DNA of 64,000 nt from Streptomyces sp. NBC_01116 (GCF_041435495.1 NZ_CP108644.1:5999501-6063500), one strand, 5' to 3'. Numbered from the stretch's first letter, positions 24,935 to 33,908 are shown. Notes: generated by a model from the sequence alone, not told the origin. A program made the numbers and translations.

Positions 24935-26397
24935 GGTCCGTACGGGCCAGGGCCGCCATCGGCGCCACCCTGGTCGTCGCCGTCGCCCTGGTGGGGGCCG
25001 GGCTCGCCGTGCTCCTGGTCCTGCGGGCCAACCTGACCGACCAGGCGGACCTCCAGGCCGAGGTGGCGGCCCGCGAGGTCGCCGGACAGCTGGCCACGGG
25101 CACGCCGTACGACGAACTGGAACTGGACGACGAGGAGGACCACCCGGTCCAGGTGACCGACGAGGAGGGCCGGGTCGTCATCGTCTCCAAGGACCTGCGG
25201 GCCGTCACCGGCACGGGCACGAGCGGCGTCACCCCGGTGCCCTCGGCCTCCGCGGGGGCCTCCCCGTCGCCCGGCGACGGCGACGACGACACCGGCAACG
25301 ACAACGACAGCGCCGACGACGACGATGACGGCGGCCGCCCCGGCCGGAGCGAGGTCTCCTCCGACGACCCGGACTTCTCCGACGGCACGGCCACCGTCGA
25401 CCGCACCACCGCCGACTACCGCTTCGCCGCCGTCGAGGCGACCACCCCCGACGGGGTCACCCTCACCGTGTACGCGGGCGCACCGCTCGCCGCCGAGCAG
25501 GAGGCGGTGAACACGGTGCGCGGGGCGATGCTCACCGGGCTGCCGCTGCTGCTGGTGGTCGTCGCCGGGGTGACCTGGCTGGTGACCCGCCGGGCCCTGC
25601 GGCCGGTCGAGGGCATCCGCCGCGAGATGGCGGCGATCACCGCCTCCGAGGACCTGGCCCGCCGGGTTCCGGAGCCCGATTCGCGGGACGAGATCGCGGC
25701 GCTGGCCCGGACGACGAACGAGACGCTCACCGTCCTGGAGGCGTCCGTGGAGCGGCAGCGGCGGTTCGTCGCGGACGCCTCGCACGAGCTGCGCTCCCCG
25801 ATCGCCTCGCTCCGCACCCAGCTGGAGGTGGCCGAGGCCCACCCGGAGCTGTTGGACCTCCCGGGCGCGGTCGCCGACACCGTACGGCTCCAGGTGCTGG
25901 CGGCGGATCTGCTGCTGCTGGCCCGGCTGGACGCCGGGGAGAAGCCCGGGAGCGCGACGGTGGAGCTGGGCGCGCTGGTCCGGGAGGAGGTGTCGCAGCG
26001 GACCGGGGACCGGGTCGCGGTGGACGTCGAGGCGCCGGAGGGCGGCGCGTTCGAGGTGAGCGGGTCGCGCGGGCAGCTGTCCCGGGTGATCGGCAATCTG
26101 CTGGACAACGCCCAGCGGCACGCCGAGGGGAGCGTCGCGGTGTCGGTGGCGGCCGACGGGCGCGGCGTACGGGTGGAGGTCAGGGACGACGGGGCCGGCG
26201 TTCCCGAGGACGAGCGGGAGCGGATCTTCGAACGGTTCGTCCGGCTCGACGACGCCCGCAGCCGGGACGACGGCGGCGCCGGGCTGGGCCTGGCCATCGC
26301 CCGGGACGTGGCCTCGCGCCACGGCGGGACGCTGACCGTGCACGCGGCGGCCGAGGGCGGTGCGGCCTTCCGGCTGTGGCTGCCCCGCTCCGCCTGA
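24931..26397 (+). CDS. Sensor histidine kinase with acidic extracytoplasmic loop
   Basis: A 488-residue membrane kinase. TM1 is at about 9-31 and TM2 at about 199-219. The extracytoplasmic sensor between them contains an acidic run at 116-134 (GDGDDDTGNDNDSADDDD). A HAMP domain (LRPVEGIRREMAAIT), a HisKA helix with H285 (FVADASHELRSPIASLR) and an HATPase domain (N-box NLLDNAQRHA, G-boxes DDGAGVP and GGAGLGLAIA) follow. The acidic patch recalls the PhoQ type that senses divalent cations or cationic peptides, but that is inference. It is translationally coupled to the regulator gene (GTGA overlap). Confidence 0.93.
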   Translation: MRSVRARAAIGATLVVAVALVGAGLAVLLVLRANLTDQADLQAEVAAREVAGQLATGTPYDELELDDEEDHPVQVTDEEGRVVIVSKDLRAVTGTGTSGVTPVPSASAGASPSPGDGDDDTGNDNDSADDDDDGGRPGRSEVSSDDPDFSDGTATVDRTTADYRFAAVEATTPDGVTLTVYAGAPLAAEQEAVNTVRGAMLTGLPLLLVVVAGVTWLVTRRALRPVEGIRREMAAITASEDLARRVPEPDSRDEIAALARTTNETLTVLEASVERQRRFVADASHELRSPIASLRTQLEVAEAHPELLDLPGAVADTVRLQVLAADLLLLARLDAGEKPGSATVELGALVREEVSQRTGDRVAVDVEAPEGGAFEVSGSRGQLSRVIGNLLDNAQRHAEGSVAVSVAADGRGVRVEVRDDGAGVPEDERERIFERFVRLDDARSRDDGGAGLGLAIARDVASRHGGTLTVHAAAEGGAAFRLWLPRSA

Positions 26398-26409
26398 CGG
26401 CCCCGGGCC

Positions 26410-26886
26410 CTACAGCTTGCCCCGCTTGCCGCGCAGGTGTTCCGCGATCGGGGTGAGCGCCGCGTGCAGGTCGGCGAGCGCCTCGGGGGACAGCAGGTCC
26501 ATGAAGTGCTGCCGCACCGAGTCGACGTGGTGCGGGGCGACCTTGCGCATGGTCTCCGCGCCGTGCTCGGTGAGGACCGCGAACAGTCCGCGCCGGTCCG
26601 ATTCGCAGTGGGTGCGGCGGACCAGCCCGGCGGTCTCCATCCGGGTGATCTGGTGCGAGAGCCGGCTCTTGGACTGGAGGGTGGCGGCGGCGAGGTCGCT
26701 CATCCGCATGCGCTGGTCGTCCGATTCGGAGAGGTTGACCAGGATCTCGTAGTCGTTCATGGTCAGGCCGAACGGCTGGAGGTCCTTCTCCAGTTGGTGC
26801 ATCAGCAGCCTGCTGACGTCCAGGTGGGTGCGCCAGGCGCACTGCTCCGTGTCGCTCAGCCAGCGGGTGGCCGTCTCGGTCTCCAT
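26410..26886 (-). CDS. absC: AbsC, MarR-family regulator of antibiotic production
   Basis: A 158-residue MarR winged-helix repressor. The sequence (METETATRWLSDTEQCAWRTH... with the recognition region RMRMSDLAAATLQSKSRLSHQITRME and wing CESDRRGLFAVLTEHG) matches what I know of S. coelicolor AbsC (SCO5405, 158 residues). That protein represses the coelibactin cluster and is needed for actinorhodin and undecylprodigiosin production under zinc limitation. The ATG has no convincing ribosome binding site. A tagaat -10 element (26893-26898, reverse strand) ends 6 bp upstream of it, so the message may be leaderless. Confidence 0.9.
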   Translation of the reverse strand: METETATRWLSDTEQCAWRTHLDVSRLLMHQLEKDLQPFGLTMNDYEILVNLSESDDQRMRMSDLAAATLQSKSRLSHQITRMETAGLVRRTHCESDRRGLFAVLTEHGAETMRKVAPHHVDSVRQHFMDLLSPEALADLHAALTPIAEHLRGKRGKL

Positions 26887-26912
26887 ATATGGATTCTACC
26901 TAAGAAGTTGAA
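26883..26912 (-). promoter_or_regulatory. absC promoter with palindrome over the start codon
   Basis: The perfect palindrome ccatatatgg (26883-26892) covers the absC start codon. Next to it is the -10 hexamer tagaat (26893-26898) and an imperfect 19-bp inverted repeat, ttctacctaagaagttgaa (26894-26912). The layout suggests a leaderless transcript with a repressor site across the promoter, possibly autoregulation. Confidence 0.45.
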
Positions 26913-27035
26913 AGCCGGACGAAAATGGAGGGTGTGACGACCGGCACCCCCGGCCCGCGGAGGTGCCGACCGGTCCGTCGGCAAGCACCGACGGCTGGGC
27001 GCAGACGTTCGACGTCACACTCCGCAGACTACCGC

Positions 27036-27800
27036 TCACAACCCGAAGCGACGCTGGAGGTCCCCCAGCTGGCCGGGCATGCGCGGAGCGGACCCGGGGT
27101 GACCCCCGCCGCCCGGAACGCCCGGCTCGTTCGGGACCAGGCCCGCCGCCTGCTCCGCCATCAGCGCCTCGCTCGACTGGAGCAGCACCGTGCCCGCCCC
27201 GACGAACTCGAACTGGTGCTCCTCGCCCGACGTCCCGCCGATCCCCGTGAGCGACCGGATGCCGCCCATCACACCCGTCAGATAGCCGTGGTCGTAGTGG
27301 TGGCACGGGGAGGGGCAGTCGGCCCAGCCCACCAGCGCCTGCGGGTCCACCCGCAGCGGCGGCTCCATGAACACCACCGGGCCGTTCGACGCGGCCACGA
27401 ACTTCCCCGTGCCGATCAGCGTCACGAACCCCGGCACGATCGACTGCTTCAGCGCCATCGTCGGCTGGTACGCCAGCAGGTTCCCGGACCGGATGGTGAG
27501 GTTGCCGTCCTCCAGGTCGAAGGAGTTGACGTCGAACGCCCGGTCCGCCAGCAGCATCTTCCCGCTGCCCTCGGCCACCACCCAGTCGCTCGCGTGCAGC
27601 GGCGAGTGGAAGCTGGACCGCACCAGCCGCTCGAACCGGCCGTGCCCGATCCCGTCGAACTGGATCTGCCCGTAGTAGGCGATCATCTTGCCCTTCTGAA
27701 GGAACCACCGGCTCCCCTTGAGCTCCACGCAGAAGGTGTAGGAGTTGACGTTGTCGTCCGACGGCAGCGTCATCGGGTCGAGGACCACGGGCGTGCTCAC
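27036..27800 (-). CDS. AIM24-family protein, third of three
   Basis: A 254-residue AIM24 (TRAP-like fold) protein. The beta-rich repeats include VELKGSRWFLQKGKMIAYYG, GSGKMLLADRAFDVNSFDLE and NLTIRSGNLLAYQPTM. The C-terminal 35 residues are extra and Pro/Gly-rich. The family is widespread in bacteria and in yeast mitochondria (Aim24, MICOS-related) but its bacterial function is not defined. Its GTG (27800) overlaps the stop of the preceding AIM24 gene by 4 bp, so the three genes are one operon. Confidence 0.88.
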   Translation of the reverse strand: MSTPVVLDPMTLPSDDNVNSYTFCVELKGSRWFLQKGKMIAYYGQIQFDGIGHGRFERLVRSSFHSPLHASDWVVAEGSGKMLLADRAFDVNSFDLEDGNLTIRSGNLLAYQPTMALKQSIVPGFVTLIGTGKFVAASNGPVVFMEPPLRVDPQALVGWADCPSPCHHYDHGYLTGVMGGIRSLTGIGGTSGEEHQFEFVGAGTVLLQSSEALMAEQAAGLVPNEPGVPGGGGHPGSAPRMPGQLGDLQRRFGL

Positions 27801-28447
27801 AGCTTCTCCTCCGACGCCTGGACGTACACCGCACCACTGCCGCTCAGCTCCAGCTGGAACGCCTCGCCGGAGCCGCGCCCCACCATGTCCCGCCAGCCGA
27901 CGGCCGTGGAGAGCCTGTTCCTCACATCACCGTGATGAGCGACGTAGGCCTGCGGATCGACGTGGACGTCCCGGCCCGGCGCGATCGGCAGCTCGATCAC
28001 CCCGCCGTGCGCCATCACCGCGACCGCGCCGTGCCCCTGGAGGGTGGTGGTGAACAGGCCCTGGCCGGTCACCTGACCGCGCACCATGCCCATCACCCCG
28101 CCCTGCGAGCCCATGAACATCGTGCCCTGCCGGAGCGTCCCGTCGAACGCGAGCAGCCGGTCGGCCTCCACGTACAGGGTGTCGCCCGCCAGCTCGATCA
28201 CCTGGATGTGGTGGCCGCCGTGGCCGAACATCACCGTGCCCGAGCCCTCGACCGTCATCAGGGGCGTCGACTCGCCCGCCACCCGGCGGCCGATCATCGA
28301 CGCGACGCCGCCCTGTCCGCCCTGGAGGTTCGGGGTGAAGGACACCTCGCCCCGGTACGCCAGCATCGCGCCGCGCTGGCTGAACAGCTTCTGGCCCGGG
28401 GCCAGGGTGGCCTCGACCATCTTGGAGTTGATCTCCCGGAACGGCAT
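27797..28447 (-). CDS. AIM24-family protein, second of three
   Basis: A 216-residue AIM24 protein, starting MPFREINSKMVEATLAPGQK, with the repeats KLFSQRGAMLAYRGEVSFTP, VEGSGTVMFGHGGHHIQVIE and LYVEADRLLAFDGTLRQGTM. It ends VYVQASEEKL, a motif shared with the first paralogue (VHVQPSER). It has no membrane segment or signal peptide. It shares one nucleotide with the stop of the gene upstream and 4 bp with the start of the next. Confidence 0.88.
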   Translation of the reverse strand: MPFREINSKMVEATLAPGQKLFSQRGAMLAYRGEVSFTPNLQGGQGGVASMIGRRVAGESTPLMTVEGSGTVMFGHGGHHIQVIELAGDTLYVEADRLLAFDGTLRQGTMFMGSQGGVMGMVRGQVTGQGLFTTTLQGHGAVAVMAHGGVIELPIAPGRDVHVDPQAYVAHHGDVRNRLSTAVGWRDMVGRGSGEAFQLELSGSGAVYVQASEEKL

Positions 28448-29085
28448 CAGACCTCGCCCCCGACGGTGTTGCGCTCGCTCGGCTGCACATGGACCAGGCC
28501 GTCGCCCTCGAAGCGGATCTGGAACGCCTCGCCGGAGCCCTCGCCCATCAGCGTCCGGAAGTTCACCCCCGACTGGAAGCTCTGCTGGAGCCTGCCCTGG
28601 TGGGCGATGTACGCGCCGGGGTCGACCATCAGCGGATACTGCGGGGAGACCCGCAGCAGCACCGCCGTGCCGTCCGACGTGATCGCCGCCTGCCCGGTGC
28701 CCTCCACCGTGGTGGTGAACAGGCCGTTGCCGCTCGCCCCGCCGCGCAGCCCGGTGAACGTGGTGCCCGTACGCAGCCCGGCGTCGGTGGCCAGCAGGTT
28801 GCTCGCCTCCACGTACAGGGTGTCGCCGCGCAGCGAGACCAGGCTGATCTCGCTCGCCCGGTCGGCGAAGTAGCAGGTGCCCTGTCCGGACACCTCCATC
28901 ACCGTCATCTGCTCGCCGGTCAGCCGGCGGGTCACCATGCCGCGGAGCCCCTCACCGCCGCCGGACATCTTCTTGAAGGACATCCGGCCGTCGTACGCGA
29001 CCATCGAACCGTTCTTCGCCTTGACGGCATCGCCCGTCAGATCGACGGCGAGCGTCTTGCTGCCTTGGAGTCGGAACATCGCCAC
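28447..29085 (-). CDS. AIM24-family protein, first of three
   Basis: A 212-residue AIM24 protein: FRLQGSKTLAVDLTGDAVKA at the N-terminus, then KNGSMVAYDGRMSFKKMSGG, SGQGTCYFADRASEISLVSL and LYVEASNLLATDAGLRTGTT. The start is either GTG 29085 or ATG 29079; neither has a clear ribosome binding site. It leads the three-gene operon. The three proteins share the fold and motif order but differ in length (212, 216 and 254), which suggests a heteromeric ring or shell made of paralogues. Confidence 0.87.
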   Translation of the reverse strand: MAMFRLQGSKTLAVDLTGDAVKAKNGSMVAYDGRMSFKKMSGGGEGLRGMVTRRLTGEQMTVMEVSGQGTCYFADRASEISLVSLRGDTLYVEASNLLATDAGLRTGTTFTGLRGGASGNGLFTTTVEGTGQAAITSDGTAVLLRVSPQYPLMVDPGAYIAHQGRLQQSFQSGVNFRTLMGEGSGEAFQIRFEGDGLVHVQPSERNTVGGEV

Positions 29086-29302
29086 GCGACGACGGTAGCC
29101 GTCCGCGCCGCGCCCCGGCCAGAGGCTCCGGAACCGTTACGTCCCTGATGCGCGGGCGGACCGGCGCTGGTATGCGGCGATACGCGCACCGGCGGGCGCC
29201 CCGGCCCCCGCCGCCGGGGGCGCCCCGGCGCGATGCCACAATGGGGGCGGCTTGTGCGTCTGTTCACAAGCCCACGCGACCCTCCCACTCGAAGGTGCCC
29301 TC

Positions 29303-29653
29303 GTGGACATCAAGACCGCTTCCGCCCTGCACCGGCTGCGCCTCATCTCGCTTCCCGAGGCGCTCTCCTTCCCGGCGCTGCTCATCTTCGGCTCGCTTCT
29401 CATGCGGGTCTCGGACATCGACTTCCTGATGCCGCCGCTCGGCGCGCTGCACGGCCTCCTGTTCACGATCTACGTGGTGTTCCTGCTGGACGTCTGGGTC
29501 AAGGCCAAGTGGCCGCTCAAGCGCGTCGCGCTCTTCTTCGTCCTCGCGGTCATCCCCTTCGGCGGGCTCTACGGCGACAAGCTCCTCAAGAAGTACGAGG
29601 CCGACGGCGTCATCGCCGCCCGCGCCCGCCGCGAGGGCACGGTCAGCGCATGA
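29303..29653 (+). CDS. DUF3817 membrane protein (copy 1)
   Basis: A 116-residue membrane protein of the DUF3817 family (YdzA-like). Three hydrophobic helices lie at about residues 14-32, 45-65 and 75-92, with the family motifs LRLISLPEALSFPALL, PPLGALHGLLFTIYVVFLLDVWVKAKWPL and AVIPFGGLYGDKLLKK. GTG 29303 follows gaaggtg (29291-29297). It overlaps the next gene by 4 bp. A paralogue is encoded at 38169. Function is unknown. Confidence 0.88.
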   Translation: MDIKTASALHRLRLISLPEALSFPALLIFGSLLMRVSDIDFLMPPLGALHGLLFTIYVVFLLDVWVKAKWPLKRVALFFVLAVIPFGGLYGDKLLKKYEADGVIAARARREGTVSA

Positions 29654-29943
29654 TCGTCGCGTTCTCCGTCTCCCCGCTCGGTGTCGGCGAGGACGTCGGG
29701 GAGTACGTCGCCGACGCCGTGCGGGTCGTGCGGGAATCCGGGCTCCCCAACCGCACCGACGCCATGTTCACCTCCATCGAGGGAGAGTGGGACGAGGTCA
29801 TGGACGTGGTCAAGCGCGCCGTGGCCGCGGTCGAGGCCCGCGCCGGCCGCGTCTCGCTGGTGCTGAAGGCCGACATCCGGCCCGGCGTCACCGACGGTCT
29901 GACCTCCAAGGTCGAGACCGTGGAGCGCCACCTCGCCACCTGA
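29650..29943 (+). CDS. MTH1187/YkoF-type thiamine-binding family protein
   Basis: A 97-residue ferredoxin-like-fold protein of the MTH1187 (DUF77) family, some members of which bind thiamine or its pyrimidine precursor. The sequence MIVAFSVSPLGVGEDVGEYV...VRESGLPNRTDAMFTSIEGE...RVSLVLKADIRPG carries the family pattern S-x3-G and the E-G-E-W segment. It is translationally coupled to the DUF3817 gene (ATGA overlap at 29650). Ligand binding is a family inference. There is no thiamine gene or riboswitch nearby. Confidence 0.85.
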   Translation: MIVAFSVSPLGVGEDVGEYVADAVRVVRESGLPNRTDAMFTSIEGEWDEVMDVVKRAVAAVEARAGRVSLVLKADIRPGVTDGLTSKVETVERHLAT

Positions 29944-29978
29944 CGAGCCGTCCGTACGGCATCTCCCGCGTTCACCCG

Positions 29979-30012
29979 AAAAGCCCCCGGCACCACACGG
30001 TCGGGGGCTTTT
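29979..30012 (+). terminator. Rho-independent terminator
   Basis: Perfect 11-bp arms aaaagcccccg (29979-29989) and cgggggctttt (30002-30012) end in a T-run. It terminates the DUF3817/MTH1187 operon ahead of cslA. Confidence 0.85.
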
Positions 30013-30115
30013 CCGGCTCCGGATCGAAAACCGCTCACTCGGACCCGCCAAGTCGACACGCCGTTAGCTGTCCCCTTCTGTGGGGATATCAACCCGTTCG
30101 ACAGTGGGAGGCACG

Positions 30116-31924
30116 GTGCGGTCGGAGGGCTACGACTACGACACCTACAGCCGGCTCGCGGGTCCGCTCACGGAACCGGAGCCGACGGGGTACCGGGTGC
30201 GGTACAGGAGCCTGCTCTCGACGGAGAAGCACCGAATAAGAGCCGTCCTGCTGATGACCCTCGCCCCGGTGCTCACGGGCGTCCTGCTGCTGTACCTGGT
30301 CTGGCCCACGCACTGGACCGAGCGGGAGAACGGGGAGCGCTGGCTGGTCGTCGCCGACACCGTGATGCTGGTGTCGATCGCGCTGATCGAGCTGTTCATG
30401 CTGGTCAACGTGGTCTCCATCGCGCACGCCACGCTCGTCGCGCGGGACCCCGTCCCAGTGACGCCCGAGCCCGGCACCCGGGTCGCCTTCCTGACCACGT
30501 ACGTCCCCGGCAAGGAACCGCTCTCCATGGTCCGCGCCACCCTCAAGGGCGCCGTACAGCTCGAACACCCCGGTCCGCTGGACGTCTGGCTGCTCGACGA
30601 GGGCGACGACCCCGGGGCCCGGATGCTCTGCGCCGAGCTGGGCGTCCACCACTTCACCCGGCGCGGGGTCCCCGAGTGGAACCGTGACAAGGGCGTCCAC
30701 AAGGCGAAGACGAAGCACGGCAACTACAACGCCTGGATCGCCCTGCACGGCGGCGACTACGACTTCTTCGCCTCCGTCGACACCGACCACGTGCCCATGC
30801 CCAACTTCCTGGAGCGGATGATGGGCTACTTCCGCGACCCGGACGTCGCCTTCGTCGTCGGACCGCAGGTCTACGGGAACTACGACTCGGCCGTCACCAA
30901 GGCCGCCGAGTCGCAGCAGTTCCTCTTCCACGCCCTGATCCAGCGCGCGGGCAACCGCTACGGCGCCCCGATGTTCGTCGGCACCAACAACGTCGTGCGC
31001 ATCGCCGCGCTGCGGCAGGTCGGCGGCCTGTACGACTCGATCACCGAGGACATGGCCACCGGCTTCGAGATCCACCGCCGACGCAACCCGCACACCGGGC
31101 ACTACTGGCGCTCCGTCTACACGCCCGACGTGCTGGCCGTCGGCGAGGGGCCCGCCTCCTGGACGGACTTCTTCACCCAGCAGCTGCGCTGGTCCCGGGG
31201 CACGTACGAGACGCTGTTCAAGCAGTACGGCAAGGCGCTGTTCCGGCTGCCGCCCGGCCGGCTCCTCAGCTACACGCTGATGCTCGTCTACTACCCGATG
31301 ACCGCGGTCAACTGGCTGCTCGGCGTGGGCAGCTGCGTGCTGTTCCTCTGGTTCGGGGCGTCCGGCACCCAGGTCGCCGCCTCCATCTGGCTGATGCTCT
31401 ACAGCGACGCCGCCGCCCTCCAGATCGGGCTCTACCTCTGGAACCGCCGGCACAACGTCTCCCCGCACGAGCCCGAGGGCTCCGGCGGTCTTGCCGGCAT
31501 GGCCATGTCCGCGCTCTCCGCCCCGATCTACCTGAAGTCGCTGGGCTCGGCCGTGCTGCGCACCGACGGCCGGTTCGTCGTCACGCCCAAGGGCGGCCAG
31601 ACCTCCCCGGACCGGCTGCTCACCTTCCGTATCCACCTCTGCTGGGCCGCGGTCCTGCTCTCCTCGCTCGCCGCGTCCGTGTATCTGGACCACACCCATG
31701 TGGCGATGCGGACCTGGGCGGCGCTGGGGCTGGCGATAGCCCTCTCCCCGGTCGCCGCCTGGGCCTGGACCGTCCGGCAGGACAGGCGCGCCGACGCCGC
31801 ATACGCCGTCCCCGTCCCGGCGCCGCCGCCGCCCGAACCGGTCTTCGTCGCCGGCCCCGCCCCGTCGGCGACCACCGCGGCGAGCGCCGGCACCACCGCC
31901 ACCACCACCGCAGGAGGGAACTGA
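30116..31924 (+). CDS. cslA: CslA, cellulose synthase-like glycosyltransferase
   Basis: A 602-residue family-2 glycosyltransferase. In S. coelicolor and S. lividans CslA makes a beta-glucan-like polymer at hyphal tips, interacts with DivIVA and is needed for aerial growth. Two membrane helices at about 45-95 precede the catalytic domain. That domain carries the conserved acidic motifs LLDEGDDP (about 158), VDTDH (about 221), ITED (about 309) and the QQLRW signature (about 355), followed by C-terminal membrane helices. GTG 30116 follows gggagg (30106-30111); an ATG at 30080 would add 12 residues. glxA starts 3 bp after its stop. Confidence 0.93.
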   Translation: MRSEGYDYDTYSRLAGPLTEPEPTGYRVRYRSLLSTEKHRIRAVLLMTLAPVLTGVLLLYLVWPTHWTERENGERWLVVADTVMLVSIALIELFMLVNVVSIAHATLVARDPVPVTPEPGTRVAFLTTYVPGKEPLSMVRATLKGAVQLEHPGPLDVWLLDEGDDPGARMLCAELGVHHFTRRGVPEWNRDKGVHKAKTKHGNYNAWIALHGGDYDFFASVDTDHVPMPNFLERMMGYFRDPDVAFVVGPQVYGNYDSAVTKAAESQQFLFHALIQRAGNRYGAPMFVGTNNVVRIAALRQVGGLYDSITEDMATGFEIHRRRNPHTGHYWRSVYTPDVLAVGEGPASWTDFFTQQLRWSRGTYETLFKQYGKALFRLPPGRLLSYTLMLVYYPMTAVNWLLGVGSCVLFLWFGASGTQVAASIWLMLYSDAAALQIGLYLWNRRHNVSPHEPEGSGGLAGMAMSALSAPIYLKSLGSAVLRTDGRFVVTPKGGQTSPDRLLTFRIHLCWAAVLLSSLAASVYLDHTHVAMRTWAALGLAIALSPVAAWAWTVRQDRRADAAYAVPVPAPPPPEPVFVAGPAPSATTAASAGTTATTTAGGN

Positions 31925-31927
31925 CCC

Positions 31928-33883
31928 ATGGCCTACCGGCCCTCGAAGCAGATGAGGAAGACGCTCCTGGGAGGCGGCGCGGTGGTGCTGCTCGCCGGGC
32001 TGAACGCTCCCGCGGCCCTGTCCTTCGCCGAGGACAGGTACCACGCGTACAAGATCGACCAGCCGGAGTACAAGGCGGAGTACGGCTCCTGGGAGCGCGT
32101 GGACATCCCGAAGGAGTACCGGACCAACGCGATCCACGCGGCGCTCCTGCACACCGGCAAGGTGCTGATCGTCGCGGGCTCCGGCAACGACGAGAAGAAC
32201 TTCGACGCGGGCACCTTCGACACCGTGCTCTGGGACCCGGCCGAGAACACCTTCCAGAAGATCCCCACTCCCGAGGACTTCTTCTGCGGCGGCCACGCCC
32301 AGCTCCCCGACGGCCGCCTCCTGATCGCGGGCGGCACCGCCCGCTACGAGGTGCTCGACGACAAGGTGAAGCGGGCCGGCGGCGGTATGCGGGTCAAGAA
32401 CGAGAACCCGGACAAGCCGCTGAAGCTCAAGAAGGGCACGGTCTTCCGCTCCTCCTCCGGCACCGAGTACGTGGCCAAGTTCGACGTCACCGTCCCCAAG
32501 GCCAAGCGCGAGTTCGAGGTCGACTACTTCGAGAGCGGCCAGATGAAGCCGTGGAAGACCAAGGTGACCGCCTCCGAGCAGCGGGTCTTCGTCGAGGCGG
32601 TGGACGACGGGCCCGACGCGGTGGCGACGGACGCCGCCCAGTACGAGATCGTCGGGCTGAAGGGCAAGGCCGCCGACAACTCCTACGGCCTCGCCGAGAA
32701 GATCACCATGGACAAGCAGGACTTCCAGGGGATCCGCGCCGCCTACGAGTTCGACCCGACGGCGGAGAAGTACATCAAGGTCGACCCGATGAAGGAGGCC
32801 CGCTGGTATCCGACGCTCGTCGGTCTGGAGGACGGCCGGGTGCTCTCCGTCTCCGGCCTCGACGACGTCGGCGCGATCCTCCCGGGCGACAACGAGGTCT
32901 ACGACCCGAAGACGAAGAAGTGGTCCAAGGGCCCCTTCCACTACTTCCCGACCTACCCGGCGCTCTTCCTGACCAAGGGAGGCAAGCTCTTCTACCCGGG
33001 CGCCAACGCCGGTTACGGCCCGGCGGACAAGGGGCGCGAGCCGGGGATCTGGGACATCGAGAAGAACACCTTCACCCAGGTGCCCGGGCTGACCGACACC
33101 GACCAGCTGGAGACGGCGGCCTCGCTGCTGCTGCCGCCCGTGCAGGACCAGAAGGTGATGGTGCTCGGCGGCGGCGGGGTCGGCGAGTCCAAGAAGTCCA
33201 CCGCCCGCACGGCGGTCATCGATCTCAAGCAGGACAACCCGGCCTTCGAGCCCGGCCCCGACCTGCCGCAGGGCACGCGCTATCTGAACAGCGTGATCAT
33301 GCCCGACGACACCGTCTTCACCAGCGGCGGATCCGAGGACTACCGGGGCCGCGGGGCCAGCAACATCCTGAAGGCGCAGACCTACGACCCCAGGACCAAC
33401 ACCTTCAAGGAGGCGGCCGAGCCGACGGTGGGGCGGAACTACCACTCCGAGGCGCTGCTGCTGCCCGACGGGCGGGTGGCGACCTTCGGCTCCGACTCGC
33501 TCTACGGCGACAAGGACAACACCAAGCTCGGCAAGTTCGAGCAGCGCATGGAGGTCTACACCCCGCCCGCCCTGCACCGCGGCAAGGACGATCGCCCGGT
33601 GATCGGGAACGGCCCCGAGAACGCCGAGCGCGGGACGACCCTCACGTACGAGAGCGCCGACGCGGACCGGATCGCCACCGCCCGGCTGATGCGCCCGAGC
33701 GCCGTCACCCACACCACCGACGTCGAGCAGCGCTCCATCGAACTGGGCCTGAAGAAGGGCGACGGCAAGGTGAGCGTGACCGTCCCGGAGGACCCCACGC
33801 TGGTGCCGCCCGGCTGGTACATGCTCTTCGTCACCGACACCGACGACGTCCCCTCCGAGGCGAAGTGGGTCAAGGTCGCCTGA
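31928..33883 (+). CDS. glxA: GlxA, mononuclear copper-radical oxidase
   Basis: A 651-residue galactose-oxidase-like enzyme. S. lividans GlxA has a Tyr-Cys cross-linked cofactor and acts on the CslA glycan at the tip. The N-terminal membrane anchor is at about 11-33. Likely cofactor residues, by alignment from memory with GalOx, are C120 (FFCGGHAQL), Y343 (YFPTYPALF), the Y505-H506 pair (GRNYHSEALLLPDG) and H595 (SAVTHTTD). The Kelch-type propeller and the C-terminal DUF1929 domain (VPPGWYMLFVTDTDDVPS) are complete. It is translationally close to cslA (3-bp gap) and convergent with the GH6 gene. Confidence 0.94.
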   Translation: MAYRPSKQMRKTLLGGGAVVLLAGLNAPAALSFAEDRYHAYKIDQPEYKAEYGSWERVDIPKEYRTNAIHAALLHTGKVLIVAGSGNDEKNFDAGTFDTVLWDPAENTFQKIPTPEDFFCGGHAQLPDGRLLIAGGTARYEVLDDKVKRAGGGMRVKNENPDKPLKLKKGTVFRSSSGTEYVAKFDVTVPKAKREFEVDYFESGQMKPWKTKVTASEQRVFVEAVDDGPDAVATDAAQYEIVGLKGKAADNSYGLAEKITMDKQDFQGIRAAYEFDPTAEKYIKVDPMKEARWYPTLVGLEDGRVLSVSGLDDVGAILPGDNEVYDPKTKKWSKGPFHYFPTYPALFLTKGGKLFYPGANAGYGPADKGREPGIWDIEKNTFTQVPGLTDTDQLETAASLLLPPVQDQKVMVLGGGGVGESKKSTARTAVIDLKQDNPAFEPGPDLPQGTRYLNSVIMPDDTVFTSGGSEDYRGRGASNILKAQTYDPRTNTFKEAAEPTVGRNYHSEALLLPDGRVATFGSDSLYGDKDNTKLGKFEQRMEVYTPPALHRGKDDRPVIGNGPENAERGTTLTYESADADRIATARLMRPSAVTHTTDVEQRSIELGLKKGDGKVSVTVPEDPTLVPPGWYMLFVTDTDDVPSEAKWVKVA

Positions 33884-33908
33884 CCCCCCGGGGCGCGCCG
33901 CTACCGGC

